Assembly: GCF_016808335.1 (NCBI RefSeq)
Contig: NC_053144.1
Coordinates: 70,417,400-70,481,399, forward strand
Source: Panicum virgatum
Taxonomy: Eukaryota; Streptophyta; Magnoliopsida; Poales; Poaceae
Length of the DNA stretch: 64,000 nt
Direction: 5' to 3'
Shown piece by piece: positions 1-13,500 of this stretch. A program made the translations under genes and the position numbers. The notes beneath the pieces were generated by a model. It was not told where the DNA came from and made no database searches. It saw nothing but the letters and a program-made list of their open reading frames with translations. Numbering within the stretch: the stretch's first letter is position 1; each line of letters opens with the position of its first letter.

Positions 1-1494
1 GCTGGGTGGAGTGGGCGGGGTCTAGGACGGCGCAAACAGGGAAGCAGCGGCGGCGAGCATGGCCGCCGGCTGGGGCTGAGGACGAGGCCCCCACCTGACC
101 CTGAAACGGCCACATCGAGATGCGCCCTAGCCATGGGGCGCTGAAGGATGGCCAGGGCGTACCTCCAGGGCCAGAAGCAGGAGTGGGAGCCGGAGTCGGG
201 TCCGGAGTGCCCCGAGCACCACCACCACATCCCAGAGGGCGGAGCCAGGTGGGAGGACGAAGTGCCGTGCTCGGTGAAGGGGACAACGGGTGGGACAAGG
301 GAGTAGGGCTTCTCTGCGGCGACCCGACGAGTGAGAGCGTCGGCCGCAGAACGCTCGCGCTCCCAAGCGAGGGCAGCCGCGCGGGCCCGCTCCTGAGCCG
401 CCGAAGCCTCGGACTTGGCGGCGAGGAGGGTCGCGGCGAGAGTGTCGTCGGCCGTAGCAGCTCCGGCGGCGATCGGCTGCTCGCGGAAGACACGGCGGTG
501 AACGGCGCATCCGCGGGGGGCATACCGAACGCAGGCACGGGCGCCCCAGGCGCGGGCATCGCGGGCAGAGGCACCGCGGGCGCAGCCACGGGCGTCTGCG
601 CCGCTTGCGCGGCGTGCGCGGCGGGCGCTACGGCAGCCTGTGCGGCGTGAGCCCGCGCGAGCTTGGCCTCGAGGTCCCGGAGGGCGGCCGCGAGGCGGGC
701 GGCGGCGGCGCCTGGCGCGCCCGCGCCTGCCTGGAGCAGAGGAGCGGCGGCGGCCACGTCTGCGCCGGCGGCGGCACGCGGCCACGCACCCGTGGATCCA
801 GCGCCAGGGGCAGGCCCAGCTCGCAGCACAGCAGCAGGCCGTGCACATGGCCCCACGCGCGGATGGCAGCCCGACGTGCAGGAACCAGAGGCGGTCGCGC
901 TCGCGCACATGTGGCCAGCAAAGGCACCCGCGGCCGGCTGCAAGCACACGAGCGCGGAGCAGCTGGCCTGGGCGACGGCGGCGGCCTGGGTGGCGACGGC
1001 AGGGCCTGCGCCTAGGAGCAGAGGATGCGCCAACACGCGCCCAGGGGCGGCCACGGCGGCTGCATCCGCGCCGGCAGCAGCAATGGCGGCGACGGCCCCG
1101 CCTTGGAGCAGGGAAGGCGGTGGCGCGCCCTGGCGGGGCCCCCGCGCCCACGGCCAGAGGAGCGCCAGGGGCGGCGGATCTGGCTGCGCCAGGGGGGCGC
1201 AAAGGCTGCGAGAGCGCCCGCGCCGGCCACGGTCGCGCCTCCGCCGGCTAGGCTCGCGCTGGCGGTCAGTGCGACGCCGGCAGCAGGGGCAGCAACGGTG
1301 CCCTGGGTCCAGGCGGGAGCAGAGGAAGGGGGAGGGAAGGAGAGGGAAGGGAAGGGGGGAGGGGGGCGGCGGATATACATGTAGGAGAGAATAATTGCTT
1401 GTATTCCTCCAAACCCTAGAAGGGTGGGATATATAGATCCTATACATAGGCCTCTAGATGGGCCTCTATACATGGGCTCACATATACACCAACA
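1..1494 (-). mobile_element. Ty1-copia retrotransposon, 5' part (copy A)
   Basis: This is the 5' LTR plus gag region of a minus-strand Copia element whose remainder lies off the left edge. The LTR occupies about 1380-1494 (115 bp, TGTTGG...CA on the minus strand) and matches the LTRs of copy B (4636-15501). The stretch 1-540 matches the gag and post-gag part of copy B (13900-14400) almost base for base; the minus strand encodes an alanine-rich Gag with the segment [19 protein letters not shown]. The zone 540-1370 is very GC-rich Gag N-terminus and leader. The primer-binding site next to the LTR is degenerate. The element sits in the AP-2 alpha intron that follows the exon ending at 1515, in the same orientation as that gene. 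The frame is broken, so it is not autonomous. Confidence 0.85.
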
Positions 1495-1514
1495 CAAAGG
1501 AAATACACTACTAC

Positions 1515-4500
1515 CTGAACTGAGTTGGACTGGTCCTCAAGGGTAGCTAGTGCCAAGTCACCTACTGGACTTTGATTAGCGTCTAATCCTTGGGCAGGAT
1601 GTTGCTCTACAGCAGGAGGGGCCTCTATTGCAAGAGGACCCAAAAGATCTGCTAGGAGGTCTGCAGGAGAAGTAGAACGGGATGTCGAAGGAGGTTCAAC
1701 TTTAATCTCATTGTTGATCTCAGTAATGTTTGTGGCATTGCTCTCAACTTCAACGGGACCATTTTCTTTGGGAGCTTCAACAGGTGGGTTGGGAGCTTCT
1801 TCATAAGTAGCACTGCTCTCCTGAACATCAGAAACAGTTTGCCTTGGCATCTTCACAAGAGTGAGATGATTAGCTGCTGGAGCTGATCCATTTGCAGAGG
1901 GGTGATCAGCTACAACAAGAGCACTGGAAGTTTGCTGCTGACTTCGTAGCTTTATAGCACTTTGCTCGGCTGTGTCAACTTCAGCATCTTCAGCCTTCTT
2001 CAGTAAAGCAGACTACATTTAACAAGTAAACCCATAGTTATAAAAAAAAACTTCTCAATGGAATAAATTGACCAAAATATAAGTGTATCCCATCAAAATA
2101 TAACTATGGAGGTGATAGTTGGCAGTGCAAGTTTTCTTGTTCTTCAACACGCAGGAGAGCTGCGTCTTTCAATAATTATAGAAAAAAATGTTAGGTTATT
2201 TGGCCCTAACTGCCTACAAGAATAGCCGGTCATGTATGTTACCTCGCGTTCAGGGAATTTCGGCATTTCGGCCAACACATCTGCCAAAGCAGAGCCTTTC
2301 CTGCTTAGTTCAAAATATTCAACTGCTCTCTGTTGTATTTCAACATCAATATAGCTCTCGTACCTAGAATATAATGTAAGAGAAACAAAAGTTTTAACAA
2401 CACAAAATGTTGTAGCACATCAGTAAGCTGGAACTGAACAATCATTTATTACTTTTTAAATATTGTGAGGATTTGTTGCTGCAATCCAACATCAGGAGGT
2501 TGAGTGTGCATCAATATCTTGGCATAGGTTGAGAGAAGAATGGCAACAGTACTTGTCCTGAGGTGAAATTGATAGTACATACATCACAACAGGATAGAAA
2601 ATGACAAACAAGTTACTCAAGTAGATGCTCTCACAACTTACGATACTGTCGGAAGTTTATCATTTATAATAGCAAACAATTCCTTGGGACTACAACCAGG
2701 TCTCCGGGCCAAAAGGTGGCCATACTCCCCAAGAAGGTAAGCACTGACCTGTATTAGTGAGAATGCAAGAAAGAAAATGTGTAGGTACAAATAGGAGGTG
2801 TAACAAGATGCCAAACAGATTTCTGTCCATTTTGTAAATAAATAAAAGATAGAACAAAGGTTCCAGTTTAATCAAGGCAATTTCATGTAACCGAAATATG
2901 TATCCAAAATAAAGGTAAGCACATCGTAGGAGTGTATACCAGGTTCCAATGAAAATTAATATCTAGTAGCCCTGTAATTCTTCATAATACAACTTGAGCT
3001 GATAAAAAAAAATACCTTGACCATTGTCTCATGAATAGCAGGCTTATCAAGATATTCCCTCGCCTTTGCTGCAGCATATGGCTGATAAAATTGCAAAATC
3101 AAACCACGAATTTGCCAAACAAAAAGGAGAAGATTTTGTGCAACTAGATATATAAGCCAACCTGCAAATCTTCATTGTTGGTGACAAATTGTACCACTCG
3201 ATACCATATATCATCACTTACAAAATCTCCTGCTTTATCTATAAGCTGAAGAATAACATCAACATACCTGCACAAATACAATTTAGATATAGCACAAACT
3301 AATGATATGAAATTGCACAAACCAAAATGCACATCAAAGATCAAACTGATGACACAATTTGCTACAGTTGTTACCCTACCCTGCATGAAATGTCAAAATC
3401 CAGTAATTAAATAACAGGTTGGTCATTGCACAGCTATGGGCACAGTAAAAGGCTGAACTTGATGGCATTAGATACTTCTAGTCTTCGCAAGCAAAAAACC
3501 TCAATAACGCCAACAACATCAACAACAACAAAACCTTTTAATCCCAATAAAGTTGGAGTTTAAAACCCCACAAAAGGTAGCATGTTAAGTATGGCACAGT
3601 GACAGGAAACGATGTACCCCAATTGTGAAGGAAAGAACAAACCCATTACAAATCACTAATTAGGTATATTCTTCATCAGAGATGCAAGACCCTAGCTCAT
3701 TCTACAGCTAAGAATTTCAAATCCTAACCAAGATTTTCCTAGTTTTTAATGACTGAATGGTGCTCCTGTTCTAATAAATAAATGAGACCTCTTTCCTGAT
3801 CTCTTTGCTTCTTAAACATAAGACAAAAGAAGGTAAAATGTGGGAATAAATGAGGACACCGAAATCATTTCATGTTGTGTCTCGATTATTGTGCCAAAAG
3901 CTAAAAATGTTTATATTTACAGGGCAGTAAAATAAAACATTTCTATATACTAAAGTTCTAAAATAGAAGCTGAGAATATGTTTCTAACAATTCAAGGCAC
4001 AAATGTACTAACTTCTAACATGTAATTACATGATTTCAACTGCCACATATATCAGACATAAATAACAATTTGCAACACTAACTGGAAAAACTGGTCTGAT
4101 CTTGTCATCAAAATATTACCATGAAAGATCTGGAGCAAACTTCTCCGCAAGAATAGCTGCCTTCAGAGAGAGCTCTTCACGCATTGCAAATTCGGCTGTG
4201 TTAAGATACTGTGCAGGAAAAAGAAAACATTTTCAATCTAAGGAACCACATGAATGAATCCACAACAGGACAGCGAGGTTAAGTTTTCCCACTGCTGGAC
4301 CACTCTCACAAGATTAGTTACCTGCAACAACTCCTCAACAATTTCTTTAGCATTTGTAACATCACACATGCCATATAGTAAATCAAGAGCCCTCCGTCTA
4401 ATGCTGCAATAAAGTATCATACAAATATGAAGTTGCAGAAAAGGCGACTGTACACAGATTATTACAGCAAAGTTGAAAATATGTAGCACTGTTTATTCTT

Positions 4501-7500
4501 AGTGTGACCTACTGACCTTTACTACCATCCAAAGGCATTCCATGCAAGAGATTGCAGGTGACATCAGACACTCTAGGATGATAAATACAATTGATGGAGT
4601 ACTTTACTACACTACACCTAAAAATGAATGATTGGTGTAAGATAGAGAATAGGAGAGAATAATGGCTTGTATTCCTCCAAACCCTAGAAGGGTGGGATAT
4701 ATAGATCCTATACATGGGCTTCTAGATGGGCCTCTATACATGGTGTCCAACCCCCCCCCCCCCCCCCCCCCCCCCCCCGCAGTCTGAACTACCGGCGCAG
4801 CGGTGTTCAAGACTGGACAAGAAGAAAGCCAACACCCCCCGCAGTCTGATGATATGGTAGATAACAGGATTAGAGGCTACCCGCCCTCACGTTGGAGGCT
4901 CTGGGAAGTATTTGGTTCTAATCTTGCTTGTTCTTCATTAATACAAGATAGTCTCTTTTATAGAGACGACTGACTTGACCCCTAAGCAATATCCTAACCG
5001 AATCAATCTATCTTATCTCTTTCCTAATAAACCAAATTAACCTAATCAAATAGGATTCGGCACTGTTCACGCACGCGCTACAGTACTCGTGGGCCTAGAT
5101 CGGCCCATAACACTTCTCACATTTTTCTTCCTCCTCTCATATGTGCGGCCCACAAATGAGTCCACAACACTTCCGCCCTCCTTTCGAAACAGCTCGTCCT
5201 CGAGCTGGAATGATGGATAGCGCTCCTTGAACGATTCCAAGGGCTCCCAGGTCGTGTCGGCCGCCGGAAGGCCGAGCCACTGCACCGAAAGCTCCCACAC
5301 GCCACGATTGAGCCTTGCGCGCAGCACCTTCTGAGTAGGGACAGCCCGGCCGTGGTCGATCGGCGGTAGGGGTACTGGTGCAACAGGAGGATCGCCCACA
5401 TGCTTCTTGAGGAAGAGCACATGGAAGACGATGTGGATGCGGGCTGAAGCTGGAAGCTGTAGATAGTAGGCGACGTCCCCAATGCGCTCCACAACCTGAA
5501 AGGGACCATAGAACTTGTGTGCCAGCTTGGCAGCCGCACTGGATGTAATGCCCGCCGCAGCCCGATGGTTGAGGCGTAACCATACCCAATCTCCGACAGC
5601 AAACTCCACGAAACGGCGAGAGCGGTCAGCCGTCTCCTTCATGATGTCTTGGGCTTGGTGAAGGCGATCACGAATGTCGGTGAGGAAGACGTCACGCTCA
5701 TAGAGCTGGCGATCCAGGGCCACCACCCGCGCCAAACCTAGCCTGTAAGATGCCAAAGTCGGTGGAGAACGCCCGTAGACCACCTCAAATGGCGTGGTCT
5801 TAAGCGTAGTCTGGTAGCTGGTGTTGTAGCAATACTCGGCCCATGGCAGCCACCGCAACCATTGCCGTGGTCGATCACCAGCGAGGCACCGTAGATAGAC
5901 GCCCAAGATTCTGTTCGTGACCTCAGACTGCCCATCCGTCTGAGGGTGGAAGGCAGAGCTGAGGCGCAGCTTGACACCGGCGAGGGAGAAGAGTTCCGTC
6001 CAAAACTTGCTGGTGAAAACGGGGTCGCGATCGCTCACGATGGAACACGGCAATCCATGGAGCTTCACGATGTTGTCGAAGAAGGCCTAGGCGACGGAGA
6101 TCGCCGTGTAGGGGTGCCCCAGTGCGATGAAGTGGGCGTACTTGGAGAAACGATCGACGACAGTGGGCACCACTGTCTTGCCGCCGATCCTGGGAAAACC
6201 CTCCACGAAGTCCATGGCAATATCTGCCCAGACCGAGCTTGGCAACTCCAACGGTTGCAGCAAGCCCGCTGGGTGAAGATGCTCTGTCTTGCTGCGCTGG
6301 CAGACAACGCAGCTGCGGACGTAGTCGGTGACGAGTCTGGACGCGTGTGGGCTGTAGAAGGATGTCCGCAGGCGATGCAACGTCTTCTGGGCCCCTTCGT
6401 TGCCGGTCCCGTGTGCATGCTGAAGAAGAACCGGCCACAAGGATGAGTCGTCGGGGACGAAGATGCGTCCCTTGTGGAGCACCAGTCCGTCCAGCTCTGT
6501 CTAGGCTGCTCCGGCCAAGCCGTCGGCGATCTCCTTGTGCTTGGCGTTGAAGGAGGGGAGGGACGCCACCTCCTGCTTGAGCTTGTCAAAGAGCTCAAAC
6601 TCTGGTCGGGACAGCGCCAAGGCGTTGATGGCGCACTGATCCTCGTCGCGCCGGGAGAGAGCATCGGCGACGACGTTCTGGCGCCCCAGTCGGTACTGCA
6701 CCGTGAAGGAGTACCCGAAGAGCTTGTTGACCCACGTGTTGAGGGATCGTGGACAGCCGCTGGTCCAGGAGATGCTTGAGGCTGCAGTGGTCGGTCCGGA
6801 CGATGAATGGGCGCGTCCACAGGTACGGACTCCAGTGACGCACCGCCTGCACAAGACCGATTAGTTCGCGTTCGTAGGCCGCCAGCTTCATGTGACGGGG
6901 CGCGACCGTCTTGCTGTAGAACGCGATGGGGCCGTCAAGCTGATGTAGCACGGCCCCGAAGCCCGAGCCGGAGGCGTCGCAGTCGACAACAAACGGCTTG
7001 TCGAAGTCAGGAAGCTGTAGCACGGGTCCTGTGGTGAGGGCGTGCTGGAGGGCGCGGAAAGCGTCTGTTGCTTCCTGCGTCCAGCAGAAGGCCTCCTTCT
7101 TGAGGAGGCCGGTGAGGGGCGCCGCGATGACGCCGTAGTTGCTGATGAACTTTCGGTAGTAGCCTGTGAGGCCGAGGAAACCCCGAAGCGCCCGTAGTGT
7201 CCTAGGCAGCGGCCAGGCCTGAACAGCCGCTACCTTGGACTGATCCATGGCCACGCCATCGCCGGTGACGATGTGGCCCAAATAAGCCATGCTCTTCTCG
7301 CCGAAAGAGCACTTAGACTGCTTCAACACCAGCCCGTGTGCCCGGAGGGTGTCAAAGACGGCACGGACGTATTGCAGATGCTCACTCCATGTCTTGCTGT
7401 AGATGAGGATGTGGCCCAAATAAGCCATGCTCTTCTCGCCGAAAGAGCACTTAGACTGCTTCAACACCAGCCCGTGTGCCCGGAGGGTGTCAAAGACGGC

Positions 7501-10500
7501 ACGGACGTATTGCAGATGCTCACTCCATGTCTTGCTGTAGATGAGGATGTCGTCGAAGAAGACAAGAACGAAGCGACGGAGAAAAGGGCGCAGTACCTCA
7601 TTCATGAGCACCTGGAACGTGGACGGCGCGTTTGTGAGGCCGAAGGGCATCACCAAGAACTCGAAGTGGCCATGATGGGTCCGGAAGGCTGTTTTGTCGA
7701 TGTCGGCGGCGAACATCCGGACCTGGTGGTAGCCGCTACTCAGGTCGAACTTGGTGAAGAATACGGCGCCGCGGAGCTCGTCCAAGAGTTCGTCGACGAT
7801 AGGGATGGGGAACATGTCGCGGACGGTGACGGTATTGAGGGCGCGGTAGTCGACGCAGAATCGCCATGTCCTGTCCTTGCGCACCAGCAAGACCGGGGAG
7901 GAGAACGCGGACGTGCTGGGGCGTATGATGCCTTGCCGCAGCAAGTCCGCGCATTGGCGCTCGATCTCGTCCTTCAGCAGCTGGGGGTATCTGTACGGTC
8001 GAACCGCCACTGGAGCCGTCCCGGGCAGCAGGTGAATGTGGTGGGAGAGTTGTCGGCGGCTCGAAGAGGTCGGCGAACGAGTCGAGGAGCTGGAGGTAGT
8101 CGATCGCCGCCACGGCCGCAGCAAGGCGCGGTCTAGAAGGAGCGCCCTTGCCCACGAGGCGCACCCGTCGACCGCCGTTCTAGAAGGATAGGCGCTGGCG
8201 CGCGCAGTCCCAGTTGAAGGAGCCGAGGGAGCGCAGCCAACGGTACCCCAAGACCAGCTCGTAGCCCTCCAGTGGGATGACGAAGACGTCAATGTTGAAG
8301 GGTTCGCCGCCGATGATGACGCAGACCGCACGGCAAACCCCGGATGACTGCAGCCGCTCGCCGTTGGCTACTTTGACATGGACGCCGCTCAAGGGCTCTG
8401 GAAATAAGCCCAGGCAGTCTGCTGTGGATGACGCCATGAAGGTGTGCGTGGATCCCGAGTCGACCAGGGCGGTGATGGGGACGCCCGCGATGTCGGTCTC
8501 GAGGAGGAAAGTGTCGGTGCTGCCGAGGCCCGTCATGGCGCACATGGACACCTCGACGGCTGGCTCGGAGTCGTTGTCGGAGGCGTCGTCTTCCAGGGGG
8601 AAGTCTTCGGATATCTCGATGGTGTAGACCCCCTTGCCCTTGCACACCTTGTTGTGCCCGGGAGCGAACTTCTCAGGGCAGTTGAAGCACAGGCCGCGGG
8701 TGCAGCGATCGTCCATCTCCTCTGCGGACAGCCGCCGGAAGCGTGTAAACGGCGGGGCCGCTGGCGAAGGATCTGGCGGCGGTGGAGGGACGGCCGAGGA
8801 CGCAGAGGACGCCGTCCGATGCTGGGAGGCCGCCGCGGACGCTGGGGCGGCCGGCGACGCCGCTGCTGACAATGATCTGGAACCCCGGGGGGAGAGCGCC
8901 ACGCAGATCGCGACTCCGTGGCGATCGAAGTCGAACGCCGCTTGTATGCCCGAGCGAGATTCATGGCGTCCTCGAGGTGCTCCGGGTGCTGCATCTCCAC
9001 ATCGATCTGCAGTGTGCCGCCCAAACCGGCCATAAACAGGTCGGTCTGCTGCCGTTCGGAGACGTCATCGCAGCGGGCGAGTTGGGTGAGGAACTGGTCG
9101 ATGAAGTCGTCGACCGTACCCGTCCGGCGGAGCTGGGCCAGTTTGCCGAGGGGGTTGCTGCGGATGGACGGCCCGAAGCGACGGTTGATGGCCTGAACGA
9201 ACTCCGGCCACGATGGAACACCGCGATTACGCTCCAGCCGAAAGTACCATCGGGCGGCTGCCTCGTGGAGGTAGAAGGATGCCGTCCAGGTCTTGTTCGC
9301 CTCCGGGGTGCGATAGGCTTGGAAGCACTGCTCGCATTTGTGCAGCCAGATTGCCGGATCGTCCTTGCCGTAGTCGGGGAACTTGAGCTTGTGCGCGGGC
9401 GATGGGTGGGGGGATGGCGGGTCAGATCCCGAGGCCTCGAACTGGTTTGTGGGAAACTTCTCCAGGACCCGGGTTTGGATCCGATTGACGGCTACGCCCA
9501 GTGCTGAATACTGGTTCTTGACTTGGCTGATCTCATGGGTGTTGAGCTCGACCGCGCGGAGGAGGTTGTCGAGCTTGGCGCCGATGTCCGCCGGAACCTG
9601 GGCGTCGGCCATGGTGGACAGAGGTGGCGCCGGGTTGAGGGTTTAGCGGAGACAGTGCGTAGGGAGGGGTTGGCGGCTATGGCTGGAGGCGCGGGGATGG
9701 TTTGTGTAGGGGTTTTGGCGGCTAGGGTTGGTGGAGGGGTTGGAGGCGCAGGATCGGAGGATCGTGATACCAGATGGTATGGTAGATAACAGGATTAGAG
9801 GCTACCCGCCCTCACGTTGGAGGCTCTGGGAAGTATTTGGTTCTAATCTTGCTTGTTCTTCATTGATACAAGATAGTCTCTTTTATAGAGACGACTGACT
9901 TGACCCCTAAGTAATATCCTAACCGAATCAATCTATCTTATCTCTTTCCTAATAAACCAAATTAACCTAATCAAATAGGATTCGGCACTGTTCACGCACG
10001 CGCTACAGTACTCGTGGGCCTAGATCGGCCCATAACACTTCTCACACATTTTTCTTCCTCCTCTCATATGTGCGGCCCACAAATGAGTCCATAACACTGA
10101 ACTACCGGCGTAGCGGTGTTCAAGACGGGACAAGAAGAGAATACAAATAGAGTACAAAGGGCAAATACCCCCCCCCCACAGCCACAACTAGCCACCGGCT
10201 ACGTTGAGGCTGGACTAGAGCGAAACTCCGAGAAGGTCGAGGAGGACAATCACTTGGTGAAGATGTCAGCAAATTGGGAGGTAGTCGGAACATGGAGTAC
10301 CCGAACATCGCCGATGGCGACTCTGTCGCGCACGAAGTGTAAGTCGATCTCCACATGCTTCGTCCGCTGATGCTGGACGGGGTTGGTGGAGAGATACACG
10401 GCGCTGACGTTGTCGCAGTAGACGAGTGTGCTCTGGCGAGCGGGCAGTGGAGCTCCGCCAAGAGCTGTCGTAGCCAGGACGCCTCAGCCACGCTGTTAGC

Positions 10501-13500
10501 GACGGCCCGATACTCCGCCTCAGCACTGGAGCGGGAGACAACCGGCTGCCGCTTGGACGACCAGGAAACCAAGTTGCCGCCCAGGAAGACAGCGTAGCCG
10601 GAAGTGGAGCGACGAGTGTCCGGGCAGCCAGCCCAGTCAGCATCGGTGTAGACCACCAGCTCAGCAGAGGACGAGCGGTGAAGCATCAGGCCGAGGTCCA
10701 CAGTGCCACGGACGTAGCGGAGGAGACGCTTCAGTGCAGCAAGGTGTGACTCCCGGGGATCATGCATATGTTGACAGATCTGCTGAACAGCGTAGGTGAG
10801 GTCCGACCTGGTGAAGGTGAGGTACTGCAAAGCGCCAGCCAAACTCCGGTAGGCAGTAGGATCAGCCACCGGATCACCCAGATCAGCAGACAGCTTCGCC
10901 TAAGTGTCAACAGGAGTGGAGCAGGGCTTGCAATCAGTCATCCCAGCCCGTTCCAGAATATCGAGTGCGTACTGCCGCTAGTGAAGGAGAAGACCAGACG
11001 AGCGAGGCTCAACAGTGACGCCCAAGAAGTGGAGCTGACCCACATTCTTCATAGCAAACTCCTGCTGTAGAGAGGAAATGACACTCTGAAGCAACTGCTG
11101 ACTGGAGGCTGTGAGCACAATGTCATCGATATAGAGCAGCAGATATGCAGTCTCATCCCAACGGCGGTAGATGAAGAGAGACGTGTCAGACTTGGCCTCG
11201 GTGAACCCCAATGTCAGCAAGAACGTGGCAAACCGAGAGTACCAAGCCCAAGGAGCCTGCTTCAGACCATAGAGAGACTTGTTGAGTCGGTAGACCATAT
11301 CCGGACGACTCGAGTCCACAAATCCCGCTGGCTGAGAGCAGTAGACAGTCTCTGACAGAGTGCCGTGAAGAAACGCATTCTTCACGTCCAGCTTGTGCAC
11401 AGGCTAGGAGCGCGAGAGCGCAAGCGAGAGGACCGTGCGCATAGTAGCAGGCTTCACCACTGGGCTGAAGGTCTCATCATAGTCCACACCAAATCGCTGA
11501 GTGAACCCCCGGAAAACCCAGCGAGTCTTGTAGCGCTCCAGTGTGCCATTAGCCCGACGCTTATGTGCCCGGATCCACTTGCCAGTCACCACATTGCAAC
11601 CAGAAGGCGCGGCACGAGATCCCACGTCTGGTTGGCAAGAAGAGCCGCGTACTCCTCTTCCATCGCACGGCGCCAGTGAGGATCCGCCAAGGCATCGCGG
11701 ACAGAGGAGGGTACCGGAGAGACCCGCGGCTCTCCCTCGGTGGCGGAGAGAGTCGCGACCTGAGACGCCATCCACCGAGTCACCATGGGATGGATATACC
11801 GAGGATCCCGATGGACGACGGGCTGGTGGTACACCGCCGGCTCGGCTCGAGAGGGAGCCGGTGGAGGCGGCGGCGGCGACGGCTCCGGTGGAGGCGTCAC
11901 AGGAGCCTCCGGAACAGGAGGCGGCGCCGGAGTCGGCACCGAACTACGCCGGTACACCTGCACCGACTCAGCGTACCGCGGCGGCGCCGGTACACCTGCA
12001 CCGGCTGAGCGTACCGCGCAGGTGCAGGGGAAGGAACCGGGGCCGCGCGTGGCGCAGCAGGAGACACCGGGTCCGCGCGCGGCACGATTGGAGGTCCGAG
12101 GGCCGCGCGTGGCGCGACTGCGGGCACCGGGATCGCGCTCGGCGGAGCAGGGATCACCGGGAACAGTGCCGGTGTACCGGGAAAACCTGCAGAGAAAGGA
12201 CAGACAGAAAAAGGTGGCTGAACCACCGGGTCAGTCGGAAACAGAGACTCCAGCTCGGGGTCAGGACAAGGTGTGGAGGAGGTGGAGTAGAGGAAATCCG
12301 ACTCGTCAAAGACGACGTGTCGGGAGATCAGGACGCGGCGAGAGGTGAGGTCAAAGCATCGGTACCCCTTGTGGTCAGGGGAGTAACCAAGGAACACACA
12401 ACTAGTCGAGCGGGGCGCCAACTTGTGAGGAGCAGTGGCAGAGGTGTTAGGGTAACACGTGCACCCGAAGACCCGAAGGTGGTCGTAGCGAGGAGGGGTA
12501 CCGAAAAGAGCGTGGTGTGGAGTGGGAGCAGGAGAAGCAGTGGACGGAAGACGGTTGAGCAAGTAGGTGGCGGTGTGGAGACTCAGCCCAGAAGCGCGGG
12601 GGCGGAGAGGCCTGGATCAGAAGGGTGCGCACGACGTCGTTCGTTGTGCGAATCATCCGCTCAGCCTTGCCGTTCTGAGGAGAGGTATACGGACAATACA
12701 TACGCTGCTGAACACCCCGAGAGAGGAAGAAAGAACGGGAGGTGGAGTTGTCGAACTCCCGCCCGTTGTCACACTGGACGGCCTTAACGGTGAGGCCGAA
12801 CTGAGTGGACACCCAGGCAAAGAAGTGGAGAAGGGTGGGGAAGGTCTCAGACTTGGCGCGCAAAGGAAACATCCAAGAGTAGTGCGAGAAATTATCAACC
12901 ACCACCAGATAGTACTTATAGCGACTTGGCGCGCAAAGGAAACATCCAAGAGTAGTGCGAGAAATTATCAACCACCACCAGATAGTACTTATAGCCAGAA
13001 AGGCTAAGAACAGGAGAGGTCCACAGGTCACAGTGAACAAGATCAAATGCATGCGTCGCGTGCGAAGAAGAAAAAGAGAGCCGAACATGACGACTGAGCT
13101 GGCACGCATGGCAGAGGGGCTTAGCAGGAGCCCTAGTACCAGGAACATCGGTACTACGACTGAGCTGAGCCAGAACGTCGCGGCCAGGGTGACCAAGACG
13201 GCGATGCCAGGTGGTGGAAGACGGCGTCGCGGCAAAAGCAGCAGACCAAGATGGCTACGGCGAAGAAGAAGAGAGTGGTGCAGCGGAAGAAGGAAGGCGA
13301 AGGGTGTAAAGGGGCCCGTGCTGTCACACCGGAGTAGCGGACGCCGAGAGGCCGAATCCTTTACAGTGAGGCCAGAAGAATAAAACTCGATGGAACAAAA
13401 ATTGTCAGCTGTAAACTGACGAATAGAAAGAAGGTTATGAACCATCTGCGGAGCAACAAGGACATTGGGAAGACGAAAGGAACCAGGAGCAGAACCCACG

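Larger units (their letters stand above)
4850..10096 (-). mobile_element. Ty3-gypsy retrotransposon, Reina-like chromovirus
   Basis: Minus-strand gypsy element inserted in Copia copy B. The 3' LTR is 4850-5169 and the 5' LTR 9775-10096 (about 320 bp, nearly identical to each other). The interrupted Copia sequence resumes with a shared CTGA at both sides (4846-4849, 10097-10100), consistent with a target duplication in which one base is ambiguous. A tRNA-Met-type primer-binding site (TGGTATCACGA on the minus strand) lies two bases inside the 5' LTR, and a purine-rich tract (minus strand, about 5170-5185) adjoins the 3' LTR. Small size, about 320-bp LTRs and a chromodomain-like tail after integrase fit the Reina clade; the clade call is inference. 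Confidence 0.9.

Noticed and set aside
120..1394. Long open frames on both strands in GC-rich DNA at the left edge
   Set aside because: They are alternative frames of the GC-rich Gag N-terminus of Copia copy A; lack of stops follows from base composition.
3268..4119. AP-2 intron between exons 12 and 13 searched for an insertion
   Set aside because: AT-rich intron sequence with no inverted or direct repeats that I could support.
7273..8136. 287-codon plus-strand open frame
   Set aside because: It is antisense to the gypsy RT and explained by its codon composition and the 138-bp duplication.
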